DNA of 64,000 nucleotides. It comes from Phallus indusiatus (Eukaryota > Basidiomycota > Agaricomycetes > Phallales > Phallaceae). The notes beneath the pieces were generated by a model. It was given only the letters and a program-made list of their open reading frames with translations, was not told the origin of the DNA and searched no databases. The position numbers and the translations under genes are program-made. Positions 33,279-42,866 of the stretch are shown piece after piece. The stretch lies in contig JAQFWX010000003.1 in NCBI GenBank assembly GCA_027605045.1, positions 2,232,001-2,296,000 on the forward strand. The letters are read 5' to 3'. Position 1 is the stretch's first letter. Each line of letters opens with the position of its first letter.

Positions 33279-33637
33279 GGTGCTAACCTTGGAAAAGTAT
33301 CGTTACAAAATTTTGCACCCAAACTATCTTATAAAATCAATCACCTGATGAGCTCATTGATGATATCACATACTCTAAATAATGACGAAATATTTATTAC
33401 ATAAGTTGTGGAGGAACCCCTGTACAGACTTCATGAGAAACAAATCACATGATATGATTATGTGATAGATGGAACCTGTTCCTGAAGGTCTCACTTTTCA
33501 GCATTATATCTCCCTAATTTTCTGAGAAATTACTATCAAAAAATTCACTGCAGATTCTTAATGCCTAAAACTCATATACTATACAATATCAAATTATAAT
33601 ACATTGTGCTTAACTACAACATCTCTTGTGAAAGCAT
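33279..33637. other. Non-coding, part of an inverted dispersed repeat
   Basis: About 33440-33515 is a diverged inverted copy of 28290-28385. No gene seen. Confidence 0.4.
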
Positions 33638-34525
33638 GTGATCATGCAATTTCGGCACCTATTCCACTACATGAACTTGACGACGGGGTATAAGGAACCA
33701 AAGACAAGCTTTGGTAATAACTCACACTACGCAAAACCAGCTTCTTTTTTTCTACCAAAAGCCAAAATTCCCCTAAAAATAGCACAGGTAGGCCAATCCA
33801 GGCCACAGCTAGCCCCAAATAAAAAGCGCAAAGCGACATCTGCTCCGATAAGTGAGATGCCAACATCACAGACAGAGCAGGATGACGTGGCAAACGTGTC
33901 TAAGCGAACACACAAAATAAGAAATATAGGAAAAGAGCTCGAAAAATTCATCACACCGGAGTGGGATACTCTCAAAGAAATGCAAGAAAACATGAAAGAC
34001 AGCAACGATGCATTGAAGTATCTAACACACCAGTTGTATTTTGAGGAGACAATGGAGGTAAACTGAAGAGAGCGCCTCAGGAGTGTGGCAGGAAAGATAC
34101 GGGAACCAGTGACTGTGTATTTAGGAAAATTAGAGAGAAAAATGGGGGAAAAAAAGTTTTTTTTTGTAGATAATAGTTTTTTGTATATATACAAATTTTG
34201 AAACAATGAAGCCACGCGTTGTGTAACGTGACTCAGTAATATCGCGCGTTTCGGGACTTTCCTTGTGTAGCCCGTCACGGATCACATCAAAACATGGAAA
34301 ACTTAAGCTATGCACTAATGCTTTTTTCAGCAACCTCGGACCTCAGGCTAGTTCAAGAAGGCGCAAGAGCGGTCGCTATTCTGATGAGGGAGTTAAACCA
34401 AACATCCCAAAACGGACATGCGGAAGAGGTGATAAAAGAGACACTGACCCCTATAACAGCGGACCTGAACGAAATGAGGAAAGATCTCAAGGCAATACAA
34501 GAAAAAATGAAGCAAACCAGCCCTC
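33638..34525 (+). pseudogene. LINE ORF1-like fragments
   Basis: Two open pieces, about 33638-34073 and 34294-34525, encode charged, helical sequence: EPKTSFGNNSHY near the start, then NIGKELEKFITPEWDTLKEM, and later VQEGARAVAILMRELNQ and ITADLNEMRKDLKAIQEKMK (coiled-coil). The EPKTSFGN motif ties it to 25160-25265. Plus orientation matches the LINE reverse transcriptase remnant at 41891, so this may be the 5' part of the LINE into which X-type LTRs inserted. The assignment to ORF1 is inference from position and composition. Confidence 0.4.
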
Positions 34526-35326
34526 TGTTAGGGCTACTCAGCTCACACTAGAGGGAGGGGATCCTAAGTACTATATTGGACGATAACTATACTACTCACC
34601 TAGAGGGAGGGGATCCTAAGAGAACAAGCTTAGGGACCCTCACTCTAGGGACAGCTGTCAGGGTACGCTACCGCGTCCCCTCATTTTCCTTATTTATTAT
34701 CATCGGCATATGTTTATTTCTATTTCATTTACATTTCCCGTCCATTACTTCCACTTTCCGTTTCCTTGTTCTGCCTCTATTTCACTTTCTTTACTCGCGC
34801 GCGTCGCGCGCTCGTACTCGGCGTGATGCCCGTGACATCACATCGCTTAGGTTCGGTTCGGGCGCCTAGCACTTAGCTGTGTCAGGGCCGCACGCCGCGT
34901 TATCGTTTTTCATGTATATAGTCGCTGTCCCTAGAGTGAGGGTCCCTAAGCTTGTTCTCTTAGGATCCCCTCCCTCTAGGTGAGTAGTATAGTTATCGTC
35001 CAATATAGTACTTAGGATCCCCTCCCTCTAGTGCGAGCTGAGTAGCCCTAACAACAGCGACTATATACATGAAAAACGATAACGTGGTGCGCGGCCCTGA
35101 CACAGCTAAGTGCTAGGCGCCCGAACCGAACCTAAGCGACGTGATGTCACGGGCATCACGCCGAGTACGAGCGCGCGACGCGCGCGAGTAGAGAAAGTGA
35201 AATAGAGGCAGAACAAGGAAACGGAAAGTGGAAGTAATGGACGGGAAATGTAAATGAAATAGAAATAAACATATACCGATGATAATAAATAAGGAAAATG
35301 AGGGGACGCGGTAGCGTACCCTGACA
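34526..35326 (-). repeat. 3' LTR of X (subtype b), split by a nested solo LTR
   Basis: The LTR is 34526-34655 plus 35059-35326, about 398 bp once the nested copy and one target duplication are removed. Confidence 0.88.
34656..35053 (+). repeat. Solo LTR, family X, nested in the X 3' LTR
   Basis: It is 398 bp, TGTCAGGGTACG to CCCTAACA, in opposite orientation to its host LTR, with a 5 bp target duplication ACAGC (34651-34655 and 35054-35058). The two LTRs together form a near-palindromic region. Confidence 0.92.
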
Positions 35327-36164
35327 CCATCCCCCCTTCAACGAGGCAGCGTCCCGACGCCTGTAGCTTCGACTAATGATGCTTGTAACTTAGAAAAATC
35401 GAACCGAGGGCGACGATGGAAAAGAAGGCCATTTATCGAGCGTGGCGCACTCGGATGTTCGCGGTGGAATTCCTTAATGAGATCTGGGGCTGCAATATTC
35501 GACTCGGGTTCCCACTGATCGTGCTCGGGACCATAGCCTTCCCAACACACCTTATACTCGAGTCGTCTCCGGAAGACACGACTGTCCAAAATCCGTTCCA
35601 CGACGTAGTGTTCACCGTCGTCTCTGACCTCAGGAGGTGGTGGAGCCTTAACACGACGACCCGGGATCGTATCTTCGACCTTTGGACGTAACTTCCCGAC
35701 ATGGAAGACAGGGTGGAGTCTTGACATCGACAGTGGTAGACGTAGCCTATATGCATGGGATCCGACCTTGTTGACTATCGGAAATGGGCCTAGGTACCGA
35801 TGCGACAATTTGGCGGAAGGTCTGGTGGTGCGGATGTCGCTCGAATCGAGGTATACCTTGTCGCCGACCTTGTATTCAGGTGCTGGGATGTGTTTCTGAT
35901 CGTAATACTTGGCCATCTCGTCTTTCGACCTGGCTATAGCGGCCTTGGCTTCCTCTATCGTCGATTCCATACGCGTCTTGAACTCGTTGACAGATTCGAT
36001 CTTCGAGTCGGCAACCTGCGGTTCGAATCCCATATGAGGATGTTGTCCAGTGTCGAGCTCAAAAGGTGTCGAACGCGTGGCTGAGTGCACATGGTTGTTG
36101 TATGCGAACTCAGCCATGGGCAGTAGCTGGTCCCAGTCGTCCTGTCGCTCAGAGGTGAAGAGTC

Positions 36165-36508
36165 TGATGGTTGTGCAAACAGGCTACATGGAGATTAGTA
36201 AGCGAAGGCTATATGCGCCGTTCCTTACGGCTAGGTGATTCTGAGGTACTAAAAGGCTATACTTTCTATTTTTCACCTTTGGTCTCCCCTTCGTTTCACT
36301 TTTATTTGAGATTCACAGTTCTTATATTTTATCTTTCCAATCATCTTTTAGTTCCATTTCCCTGGAACATATATTTACAACTGTATATAAAAAACAAACC
36401 TTTTCGACTACAAGAACAACAGATTTTATACCCTCATTATGATTTCCCTCTGAGCACACAACACTGGTTCCCTTTCGCTCTCTGACCACTCCTGTTGCGC
36501 GACCATCA
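36165..36508. mobile_element. 344 bp terminal-inverted-repeat element
   Basis: It interrupts the X integrase after EQYLR. Ends are tgatggttgtgcaaacagg and, inverted, tgatggtcgcgcaacagg. A 4 bp direct repeat agtc flanks it (36161-36164 and 36509-36512), and removing the insert with one copy restores the frame seen in Y (EQYLR then FTSER). It is AT-rich and has no coding capacity. TG…CA ends would also suit a very short LTR, but the long inverted repeats favour a miniature DNA transposon. Confidence 0.7.
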
Positions 36509-37257
36509 AGTCGAAGGTACTGTTCGACTTCTGCGTTGACGCGTTCCGTCTGACCATCGGTTTGAGGATGATATGCAGTAGAGGGTGCAAGCCGTATGCC
36601 AAGGAGCCTAGAAAGCTCCTGCGTGAAGCGGGACGCGAACTGGGGGCCCCTGTCGGAGATCACCTTCATGGGAAGCCCATGGAGCTTCCAGACGTGCTGG
36701 AGGTACAGTCGGGCCAGACCTGTCGCGTCAAGTGTCATAAATGTCGGCACGAAGTGAACCCGTTTGGTGAGAGAGTCGACGACAGAGAGGATCGCGTCAA
36801 AACCGTTGGATTCTGGCAGCTCCATGATGAAGTCGACTGAGATGTGTTCCCAAGGTCGACTTGGCACTTCTGTGGGTCGGAGAAGTCCATAGGGAGCATG
36901 ATGAGACGGTTTCGTACGTAGACACATATCGCAGGCCTCTACATAGCGTTGCACGTACCTAGAGATGCCTGGCCACCAAAAGGTGCGCGAAACGAGCTCG
37001 AGGGTCTTGAAACGACCCGGGTGGCCACCGAGTTTGGTGTCGTGGTGTCTAGAAAGGATTTTCCGACGCAACTCGTCCACATTTGGCACGTAAACCTTGC
37101 CACGATAATAAAGGAGGTCCTGGTCCTCGAACCATTCCGACGAGTGAGCTGAGCGACCACCCAGTGCACGAAGTGTTGCAACGGCTTTAGACACACTATC
37201 CTCGACCTTGCCTTCCCGATTGGCCTTGTGAATCTGGCGTAAAAGGTCCTCCTCCTC

Positions 37258-37643
37258 TGTCAGGGTACGCTACCGCCATCTCTCATTTTCTTATTTATTA
37301 TCATCGGCATCATTTCGTTTCTATTTTATTTATCATTTCCATATTTTACTTTCACTCTCCATTTCCTTGTTCTGTCTCTATTTCACTTTCTCTACTCGCG
37401 CGCTCGTACCCGGCGTGATGCCCGTGACATCACGTCGCTTAGGTTCGGTTTGGGTGCCTGGCACTTAGCTGTGTCAGGGCCGCACGCCGCGTCGTTGTTT
37501 TATGTATATAGTAGCTGTACCTAGAGTGAGGGTCCCTAAGCTTGTTCTCTTAGGATCCCCTCCCTCTAGGTGAGTAGTATAGCCATTGCCCAATATAGTA
37601 CTTAGGATCCCCTCCCTCTAGCCTGAGCTGAGTAGCCCTAACA
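37258..37643 (+). repeat. Solo LTR, family X, inside X pol
   Basis: It is 386 bp, antisense to the host pol, with a 5 bp target duplication TCCTC (37253-37257 and 37644-37648). Confidence 0.92.
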
Positions 37644-40017
37644 TCCTCCCCCTTAAGACGGAATGTTTGCAGAGCATTGATTGCAAACATTTCAGGTCGG
37701 ATTAAGGTGACGCCACGATTGTCGTCCTTTCCTGAGCCATGGTCTGGGCGGCGGGACAGGCCATCAGGTTTACCCATTGATTTACCCGGTATATGCTGCA
37801 GAGTAAAGTCGAATCGCGAGAGATATACTGACCATCTGGCTTGACGATGATTGAGGTTACGTGCAGACATGAAATACTTCAGATTCTTGTGATCAGTCCG
37901 TATGTCGATAGGATGAGACACGCCTTCAAGAAAGTGTCGCCATTCCTCCAAGGACCATATGATAGCAAGCATCTCCTTGTCGTGAATCTCGTAGTTGCGT
38001 TCAACGGGACTGAGGGCCTTCGAGAAGAACGCAACTGGGTGCCATTTGCCGTCTTCGCTCGACAACTGTGAAAGAACTGCGCCTGTTGCAAAGTCGGAGC
38101 TGTCTGCTTCAACCCGGTAAGGATTAGCGGGGTTGGGGATGAGGAGAATAGGAGCAGAGGTAATTGACGACTTCAGAGTATCGAAAGCATGCTGACAAGT
38201 GTCGGACCAGACGAAGGGCGTATCCTTCTTGGTTAACCCGAACATGGGATTGGCAGTACGCGCGAAATCCTTGATAAACCGACGGTAGAAGTTGGCGAAG
38301 CCCAGGAAGGACTGGACCTCAGTGACGTTCTTCGGGACGGGCCAGTCTCTGACACCTGAGACTTTCGCGGGATCCATCTCGACGGTGTTCTCGGAAATGA
38401 CAACACCCAAGTACTCGATCTTAGTCCGACAGAACTCGCACTTCTCTGCCTTGAGATACAGCTTGTGCTCGCGGAGACGTTCGAGAACGCGTCGTGTTAC
38501 CTGGTCATGTTGTTCCCGATCCCAAGTGTAGATGAGAATGTCGTCGATATAGACGGCAACGACACCTTCCGAGATCATGTCCTCGAAGATCTCGTTCATC
38601 ATTGTCTGGAAGGTCGCAGGGCTATTAGTGAGACCAAAGAACATTACTAGAGGTTCGAAAAGGCCGCGGTTGGTGCGGAAAGCAGCCTTCCACTCGTCTC
38701 CTTCCTTTATCCGCACATTGTTGTAACCCCAGCGCACGTCCAGCTTGGTAAAGTACCGGGCACCTTGCAATTTGTTGATGAGCTCTGAGATCAGGGGCAG
38801 CGGGTAACGGTTCTTAATCGTCATAGCATTCAATGCCCGATAGTCCTGGATGAGATGAAGAGAGCCATCTTTCTTCTTGATGAAGAACACCGGGGATGCC
38901 ATGGGCGACTTGGAGGGTCGGATTCGTCCAGACGCAAGGTTTTCTTCTAGAAACGCATCTAACTTGGCTTGTTCGTTGGGCGACAACGGGTAGATCTTGC
39001 ACGACTTGGGTTCAGAACCTGGCACAAGCTCTATTGGGTGATCCCATTTCTTCGACTGCGGCAACGAGTCGAACGACTCCTTCGAGAAAATGTCGGCAAA
39101 GTCGTGGAACCTCTCTGGCACGATATCCCGAAAACCCTTGGGAGTTGGTGCGTCCGAGTTGTTGGCATGGGCCTGGGCCAGTCGTTGGGAGATGGTCTCG
39201 GTGACATATATGCGGTGAGTGTCGGGCTCGTCGGGCAGCATTGATATCGCGAACAGTCGATCACCTTCCTCAATTTCAGACTCGACGTCGACCAGGTCTG
39301 GTATGTCAGGATCACTGGTCTCCGTGTCGTCGAGTTCAGGCAGAGGTGCGCGTCGGATCTGTTGGAACGCACGCTTAGAGAGTTTACCCGCTGGCCAGCG
39401 TGGAGCGCAGGATCTACAACTAGGGCTGCAGCGCATGAATTCTACTTGACCAGTCGTGTAATCTATGACGGGATTGTGGGCCTTGAACCACGGCAGCCCA
39501 AACAACACGGGATACTTGAGGGAGGTAACGGCGAACAAGGTGCATTCGGAGTGATCCCGAAAACGAACGACAAGGTCGACGACGTGGGTGATAGAGCCAG
39601 CGTGATTGGGCGTACCGTCGACGTTAAACACGGGAATTGGTTTAGCAAGACATACGGAGGGAAGTCGATGTTTCTCGACAAAGTCGCGATCGAGGAACAT
39701 GCCACTAGCCCCAGTGTCCAGCATGGCCTTGCTGTGCAGCAGGGCTCCAGTGTCAACACTTTGTAGTTCTACCGGGATCTCCAGCTTTTGCGTGCCAGCG
39801 GTAGCTGCAAGTCGGTATTCACTTGGCAACGCGCGACGTTGAGAAGGCGACAGCATACATGGAATGGAAACAGAGCGTGTAGCGGGTGGAGGCGATTCTT
39901 TGGGTTTATCAGAGGATGCAGCAGGGGTAGTCAGATTCGATTCAGGAATGTCATTTTGTTCGCGATCTATGTACAAAATGTCGAATCTATTAGATGTCGG
40001 CAACGAGGGTGCATCTA

Positions 40018-41328
40018 TCACTCGTCGCCGTTTTGAAAATCCTCTACCTCTGTTGCAGCTACAGTCTCACCCTGGGTCAGAGCAGAGTCGCCGCGTTCCT
40101 GGGCTTCTAACGCGTCTTTCTGAGCCAACAGGTGTGTGATATTCTCGTCCAATTCATCAGGTTGAAGATACCGAATGTCGTATGCGCGAGGGCATTCGCG
40201 AGCCCAGTGGCCTGTTGCTCCACAGCGATGACACCTGGTCGATTCTGGGCCTACGCATCGATGGGCAGCGTCAACGTCCATCGGGTCATGTCTAACCTGA
40301 GGTGTAGGAGCAGAAGCCGCAGGTCTAGGGGGCGGTGCGGGCATGACCTGGGGTATAGGCCTGGGAGGTGGGTAGGCAGGAGCCTGATAGGAAGGGGCAG
40401 GGGGCCTCCTCTGGATCTGAGGAATCTGGTATGACGGGAAAGGGGTGGGACGAGGTCGGTTAATGGGGACTGTCGCGGGATTTGCCTGAGTCGTTCCAGA
40501 GCCTATGAGTCGATGGCGAGCAGCGGTGAAAGCCTCGTTGGAACGCCTGTCCATATCAAACATGCGTGCTTGCCTGATCCAGCCCTCGTAGTCGTGAAGT
40601 GCGGGTCGGTCCTTCATCGTCGCTACCAGAGACGCAATTGCCGGGTCTAGACCATTACGAAAGTACGTGTTAATGGCGAGACCTTCCGTAAAGCCAGCGT
40701 GCTCAATGAGCACACGGAAGGCGTCTACATACTCTTCTACAGTCCTGTTGCCTTGGATGTAACGGTTGGAATAGAGGGTGTTGATGGCATCCTCTTGCTC
40801 GGATTGTGGAAAGAAATCCGTCTTGAACCGTTCCCGAAAGGCGTTCCAGTTGGCGAAAGGCTTCTCTCCTCTTTGATACTTTTTCAGCATAGATTCGCTG
40901 AAGGTAAGGGCACGGCCTTCATTCATGTACGACATCGCCCAGCCGATCTTGAGTTCATCAGTCTCGAAGTCGCGACTGCATATACTCATGTAAAACTCGA
41001 CGGTGTTCCAGAAGGCACGACCCTTGGAGCGATCTCCGTCGAACGAAGGAGGTACAGCAGGTCGGGTATTTCGGGAAGAACGCGAACTGGCTTGATGCTC
41101 ATGAGCCGGTGGTTGTCCAGACGAGGACGCGTCGCCCACAGGGGGGTTTTGGGTTGGAGCAGCTCTAGCCGCGTCTCGGATGCTCTGTAGCACCTCAATC
41201 ATCTGTGAGGCCTGGGATTCCTGTCTTGCCATGCGGGCATCCATTTCCGCAAATTGCCGCATAATAATAGTCGCCACATCGTTGAGGGTGACGAGTGGGG
41301 GTGCAGAGGGAGGAGGAGAAGAGTCCAT
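40018..41328 (-). CDS. Gag of chromovirus X
   Basis: 436 residues from ATG at 41328. The N-terminus is Pro/Ser-rich with a helical stretch (IIMRQFAEMDARMARQESQ). The capsid core runs from NTRPAVPPSFDGDRSKGRAF through FKTDFFPQSEQEDAINTLY and VEEYVDAFRVLIEHAGF. A Pro-rich linker precedes one CCHC zinc knuckle, CHRCGATGHWARECP, about 60 residues from the end. It is the structural protein that packages element RNA. The stop is followed by pol in the -1 frame, with gag codons GAG GAT TTT just upstream. About 165 bp separates ATG from the LTR. Confidence 0.88.
   Translation of the reverse strand: MDSSPPPSAPPLVTLNDVATIIMRQFAEMDARMARQESQASQMIEVLQSIRDAARAAPTQNPPVGDASSSGQPPAHEHQASSRSSRNTRPAVPPSFDGDRSKGRAFWNTVEFYMSICSRDFETDELKIGWAMSYMNEGRALTFSESMLKKYQRGEKPFANWNAFRERFKTDFFPQSEQEDAINTLYSNRYIQGNRTVEEYVDAFRVLIEHAGFTEGLAINTYFRNGLDPAIASLVATMKDRPALHDYEGWIRQARMFDMDRRSNEAFTAARHRLIGSGTTQANPATVPINRPRPTPFPSYQIPQIQRRPPAPSYQAPAYPPPRPIPQVMPAPPPRPAASAPTPQVRHDPMDVDAAHRCVGPESTRCHRCGATGHWARECPRAYDIRYLQPDELDENITHLLAQKDALEAQERGDSALTQGETVAATEVEDFQNGDE
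40036..40042 (-). promoter_or_regulatory. Candidate -1 ribosomal frameshift site, X gag-pol
   Basis: In the gag frame the codons GAG GAT TTT CAA give the heptamer G GAT TTT, seven codons before the gag stop. The -1 frame is open from upstream of this site through the stop into pol. Heptamers of the form G GAU UUN are used by some retroviruses at pro-pol. The same site is present in Y at the same place. Confidence 0.5.
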
Positions 41329-41479
41329 GAGAGAGAGAAAGGAAAATGGGGTTTTTAAGATGGAGCAGAGGGGTCGGTTATAGACGGGACTCGAAGGAAA
41401 AATACGACACTGCGATAGTCGGTGTCGAGCACGATTTTTCGATAGCGAGTGTCGATAAAAACGGCCAGTCTGCGAGTAG

Positions 41480-41490
41480 AAGCTTGTTCT
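41480..41490 (-). other. Primer-binding site of X (self-priming type)
   Basis: On the sense strand AGAACAAGCTT lies two bases after the 5' LTR. It is the exact 11 nt complement of AAGCTTGTTCT in the same LTR (plus-strand 41588-41598), which sits about 28 bases downstream of a TATATA box. No match to a tRNA 3' end is apparent. Confidence 0.65.
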
Positions 41491-41492
41491 AC

Positions 41493-41890
41493 TGTTAGGG
41501 CTACTCGGCTCACACTAGAGGGAGGGGATCCTAAGATAAATATATTGGGGAGAACTAACTACTCACCTAGAGGGAGGGGATCCTAAGAGAACAAGCTTAG
41601 GGACCCTCACTCTAGGGACTGCGACTATATACATGAAAAACGATAGCGCGGCGTGCGGCCCTGACACAGCTAAGTGCCAGACGCCCGAACCGAACATAAG
41701 CGACGTGACGCCTACGGCGTCACGCCGGGTACGAGCGCGCGACGCGCGCAAGTAGAGAAGGTGGAATAGAGACAGGGGGAGCAAACGGAGGATGGAAATA
41801 ATGTATGGGAAATATAAATAAAGTAGAGGGGAATATATACCGATGATAATAAATGAGGAAAATGAGGGGACGCGGTAGCGTACCCTGACA
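41493..41890 (-). repeat. 5' LTR of X (subtype a)
   Basis: It is 398 bp. It shares subtype features with the solo LTR at 26215-26615 (aatatatttatctt, gtaggcgtcacg) and not with the 3' LTR at 34526. A TATATA box is at 41626-41631. Confidence 0.9.
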
Positions 41891-42490
41891 GAGACTGACT
41901 AAGCTCACAAAAGGCACATCTACAAAGCACATGAGGAGGTTCTACCTAGCTGTGGCAGTACCCAAGATGCTATACGCAGCAGATGTTTTTCTGGCACCAG
42001 TGGTCAGCGGAACAAGAGGAGTAAAGGGCATCATAAAGAAACTGACCAGAGTACAGAGAGAGGCGGCAATAGCGGTCACAGGAGCCCTGAGAACAACTGC
42101 ATCAGATGTGTTGGACGCACATGCGAACTTCTTGCCTTTCGATCTTCTAGTGGAGAAGGTAATAGTCAGAGCGGGCACTAGGCTAGCGACGATACCAGAC
42201 TCACACATTTTGCACAAACCAATACAAAGAGCAGCCAAACGTAATGTAAAGAAGCACAGAAGCCCGCTACACGACATCCTTCACAGGAGCGACATTGACC
42301 CGAATGCACACGAAAAGATCAAACCAAGCATCTGGGGCCCGAAGTGGACAAGCACTCACGAAATAGAAATCGAAACAAGCAGGGAAACAGCAGTGCAAAA
42401 CACAGATAAGTACAGGGACTGTCAGACAGTATACTCTGACGGATCATGTAGAGACAGCATGGTGGGCGTGGCAGCAATATACTGGGACAG
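41891..42490 (+). pseudogene. LINE reverse transcriptase C-terminus and start of RNase H
   Basis: The plus strand encodes FYLAVAVPKMLYAADVFLAP, LTRVQREAAIAVTGALRTT, DVLDAHANFLPFDLLVEKV and HRSPLHDILHR, the segment after the catalytic domain in RNase-H-bearing LINEs of Agaricomycetes. It ends in an RNase H start, YSDGSCRDSMVGVAAIYWD, where an LTR cuts it at 42491. The missing continuation reappears at 57941-58139. The reverse transcriptase catalytic core is absent; chromovirus X lies on its 5' side. Confidence 0.85.
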
Positions 42491-42842
42491 TGTTAGGGCG
42501 ACTCAGGGCACACACCTAGAGGAGGGAAAACCTAAGATCTATTGAGGGGCAGCGACTAACTACTCACCTAGAGGAGGGAAAACCTAAGAGAACAAGCTTA
42601 GGTATCCCCCTCTAGGGAAAACGCATATAAGTACAGGATACGAAGCGCTCGACTGATCCCCATGGGATCCGAGGAGATACAGACAGAAATCGAGGAAAAT
42701 CGAAGAGATCGAAAAATCGAGAAAACGATGGAACTAATGGAAACGGCAAAGTACGGGAAATGAAGGAAATCGTAACACGAAATGAAACCGAAAGAAATCG
42801 AAGGAATCGAATAATCGGAAAAGGCGCTAGCGTACCGTGACA
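42491..42842 (-). repeat. Solo LTR, family Y, at the LINE/G junction
   Basis: It is 352 bp, TGTTAGGGCGACTC to GCGTACCGTGACA on the plus strand. Its flanks are LINE on the left (gacag) and element G gag on the right (acacc), with no duplication. It differs at several bases from the two LTRs of Y. It occupies the place of G's 5' LTR but is unrelated to G's 3' LTR. Confidence 0.88.
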
Positions 42843-42866
42843 ACACCGGGACAAGACGTCGGTGAT

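Larger units (their letters stand above)
35338..40035 (-). pseudogene. Pol of chromovirus X (protease, RT, RNase H, integrase, chromodomain)
   Basis: Coding blocks on the minus strand are about 40035-37644, 37257-36509 and 36164-35338. In order: retropepsin (MLDTGASGMFL); reverse transcriptase (KLDVRWGYNNVRI, FFGLTNSPATFQ, VYIDDILIYT about 490 residues in); RNase H (VEADSSDFATGAVLSQ, DKEMLAIIWSLEEW); integrase zinc finger (HHDTKLGGHPGRF, CDMCLRTKPS) and D-D-E core (ISVDFIMELP, SDRGPQF, TERVNAE); and a chromodomain (YVVERILDSRVFRRRLEYKV then CWEGYGPEHDQWEPE). The frame is -1 relative to gag and overlaps its end. An antisense solo LTR interrupts between RNase H and integrase, and a 344 bp element lies just after the catalytic Glu. 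Coding frames on either side are otherwise open. Confidence 0.9.
34526..41890 (-). mobile_element. Chromovirus X (Ty3/gypsy), interrupted, with mismatched LTRs
   Basis: The minus strand holds gag (41328-40018) and pol (40035-35338) between LTRs at 41493-41890 (5') and 34526-35326 (3', itself split). A polypurine tract (ttgaaggggggatgg, sense) adjoins the 3' LTR. Three later insertions break it: solo LTRs at 34656-35053 and 37258-37643, and an inverted-repeat element at 36165-36508. The two LTRs belong to visibly different subtypes and the flanking 5 bp (ccctc, gagac) differ, so the present ends probably arose by recombination between two elements. Confidence 0.88.

Noticed and set aside
41460..41492. 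tRNA primer-binding site for X and Y
   Set aside because: The bases after the LTR do not resemble the common initiator-Met or other tRNA 3' ends I know, while the 11 nt self-complement is exact.
42491..42842. LTR directly before element G taken as G's own 5' LTR
   Set aside because: It is unrelated to G's 3' LTR, belongs to family Y, and lies antisense.
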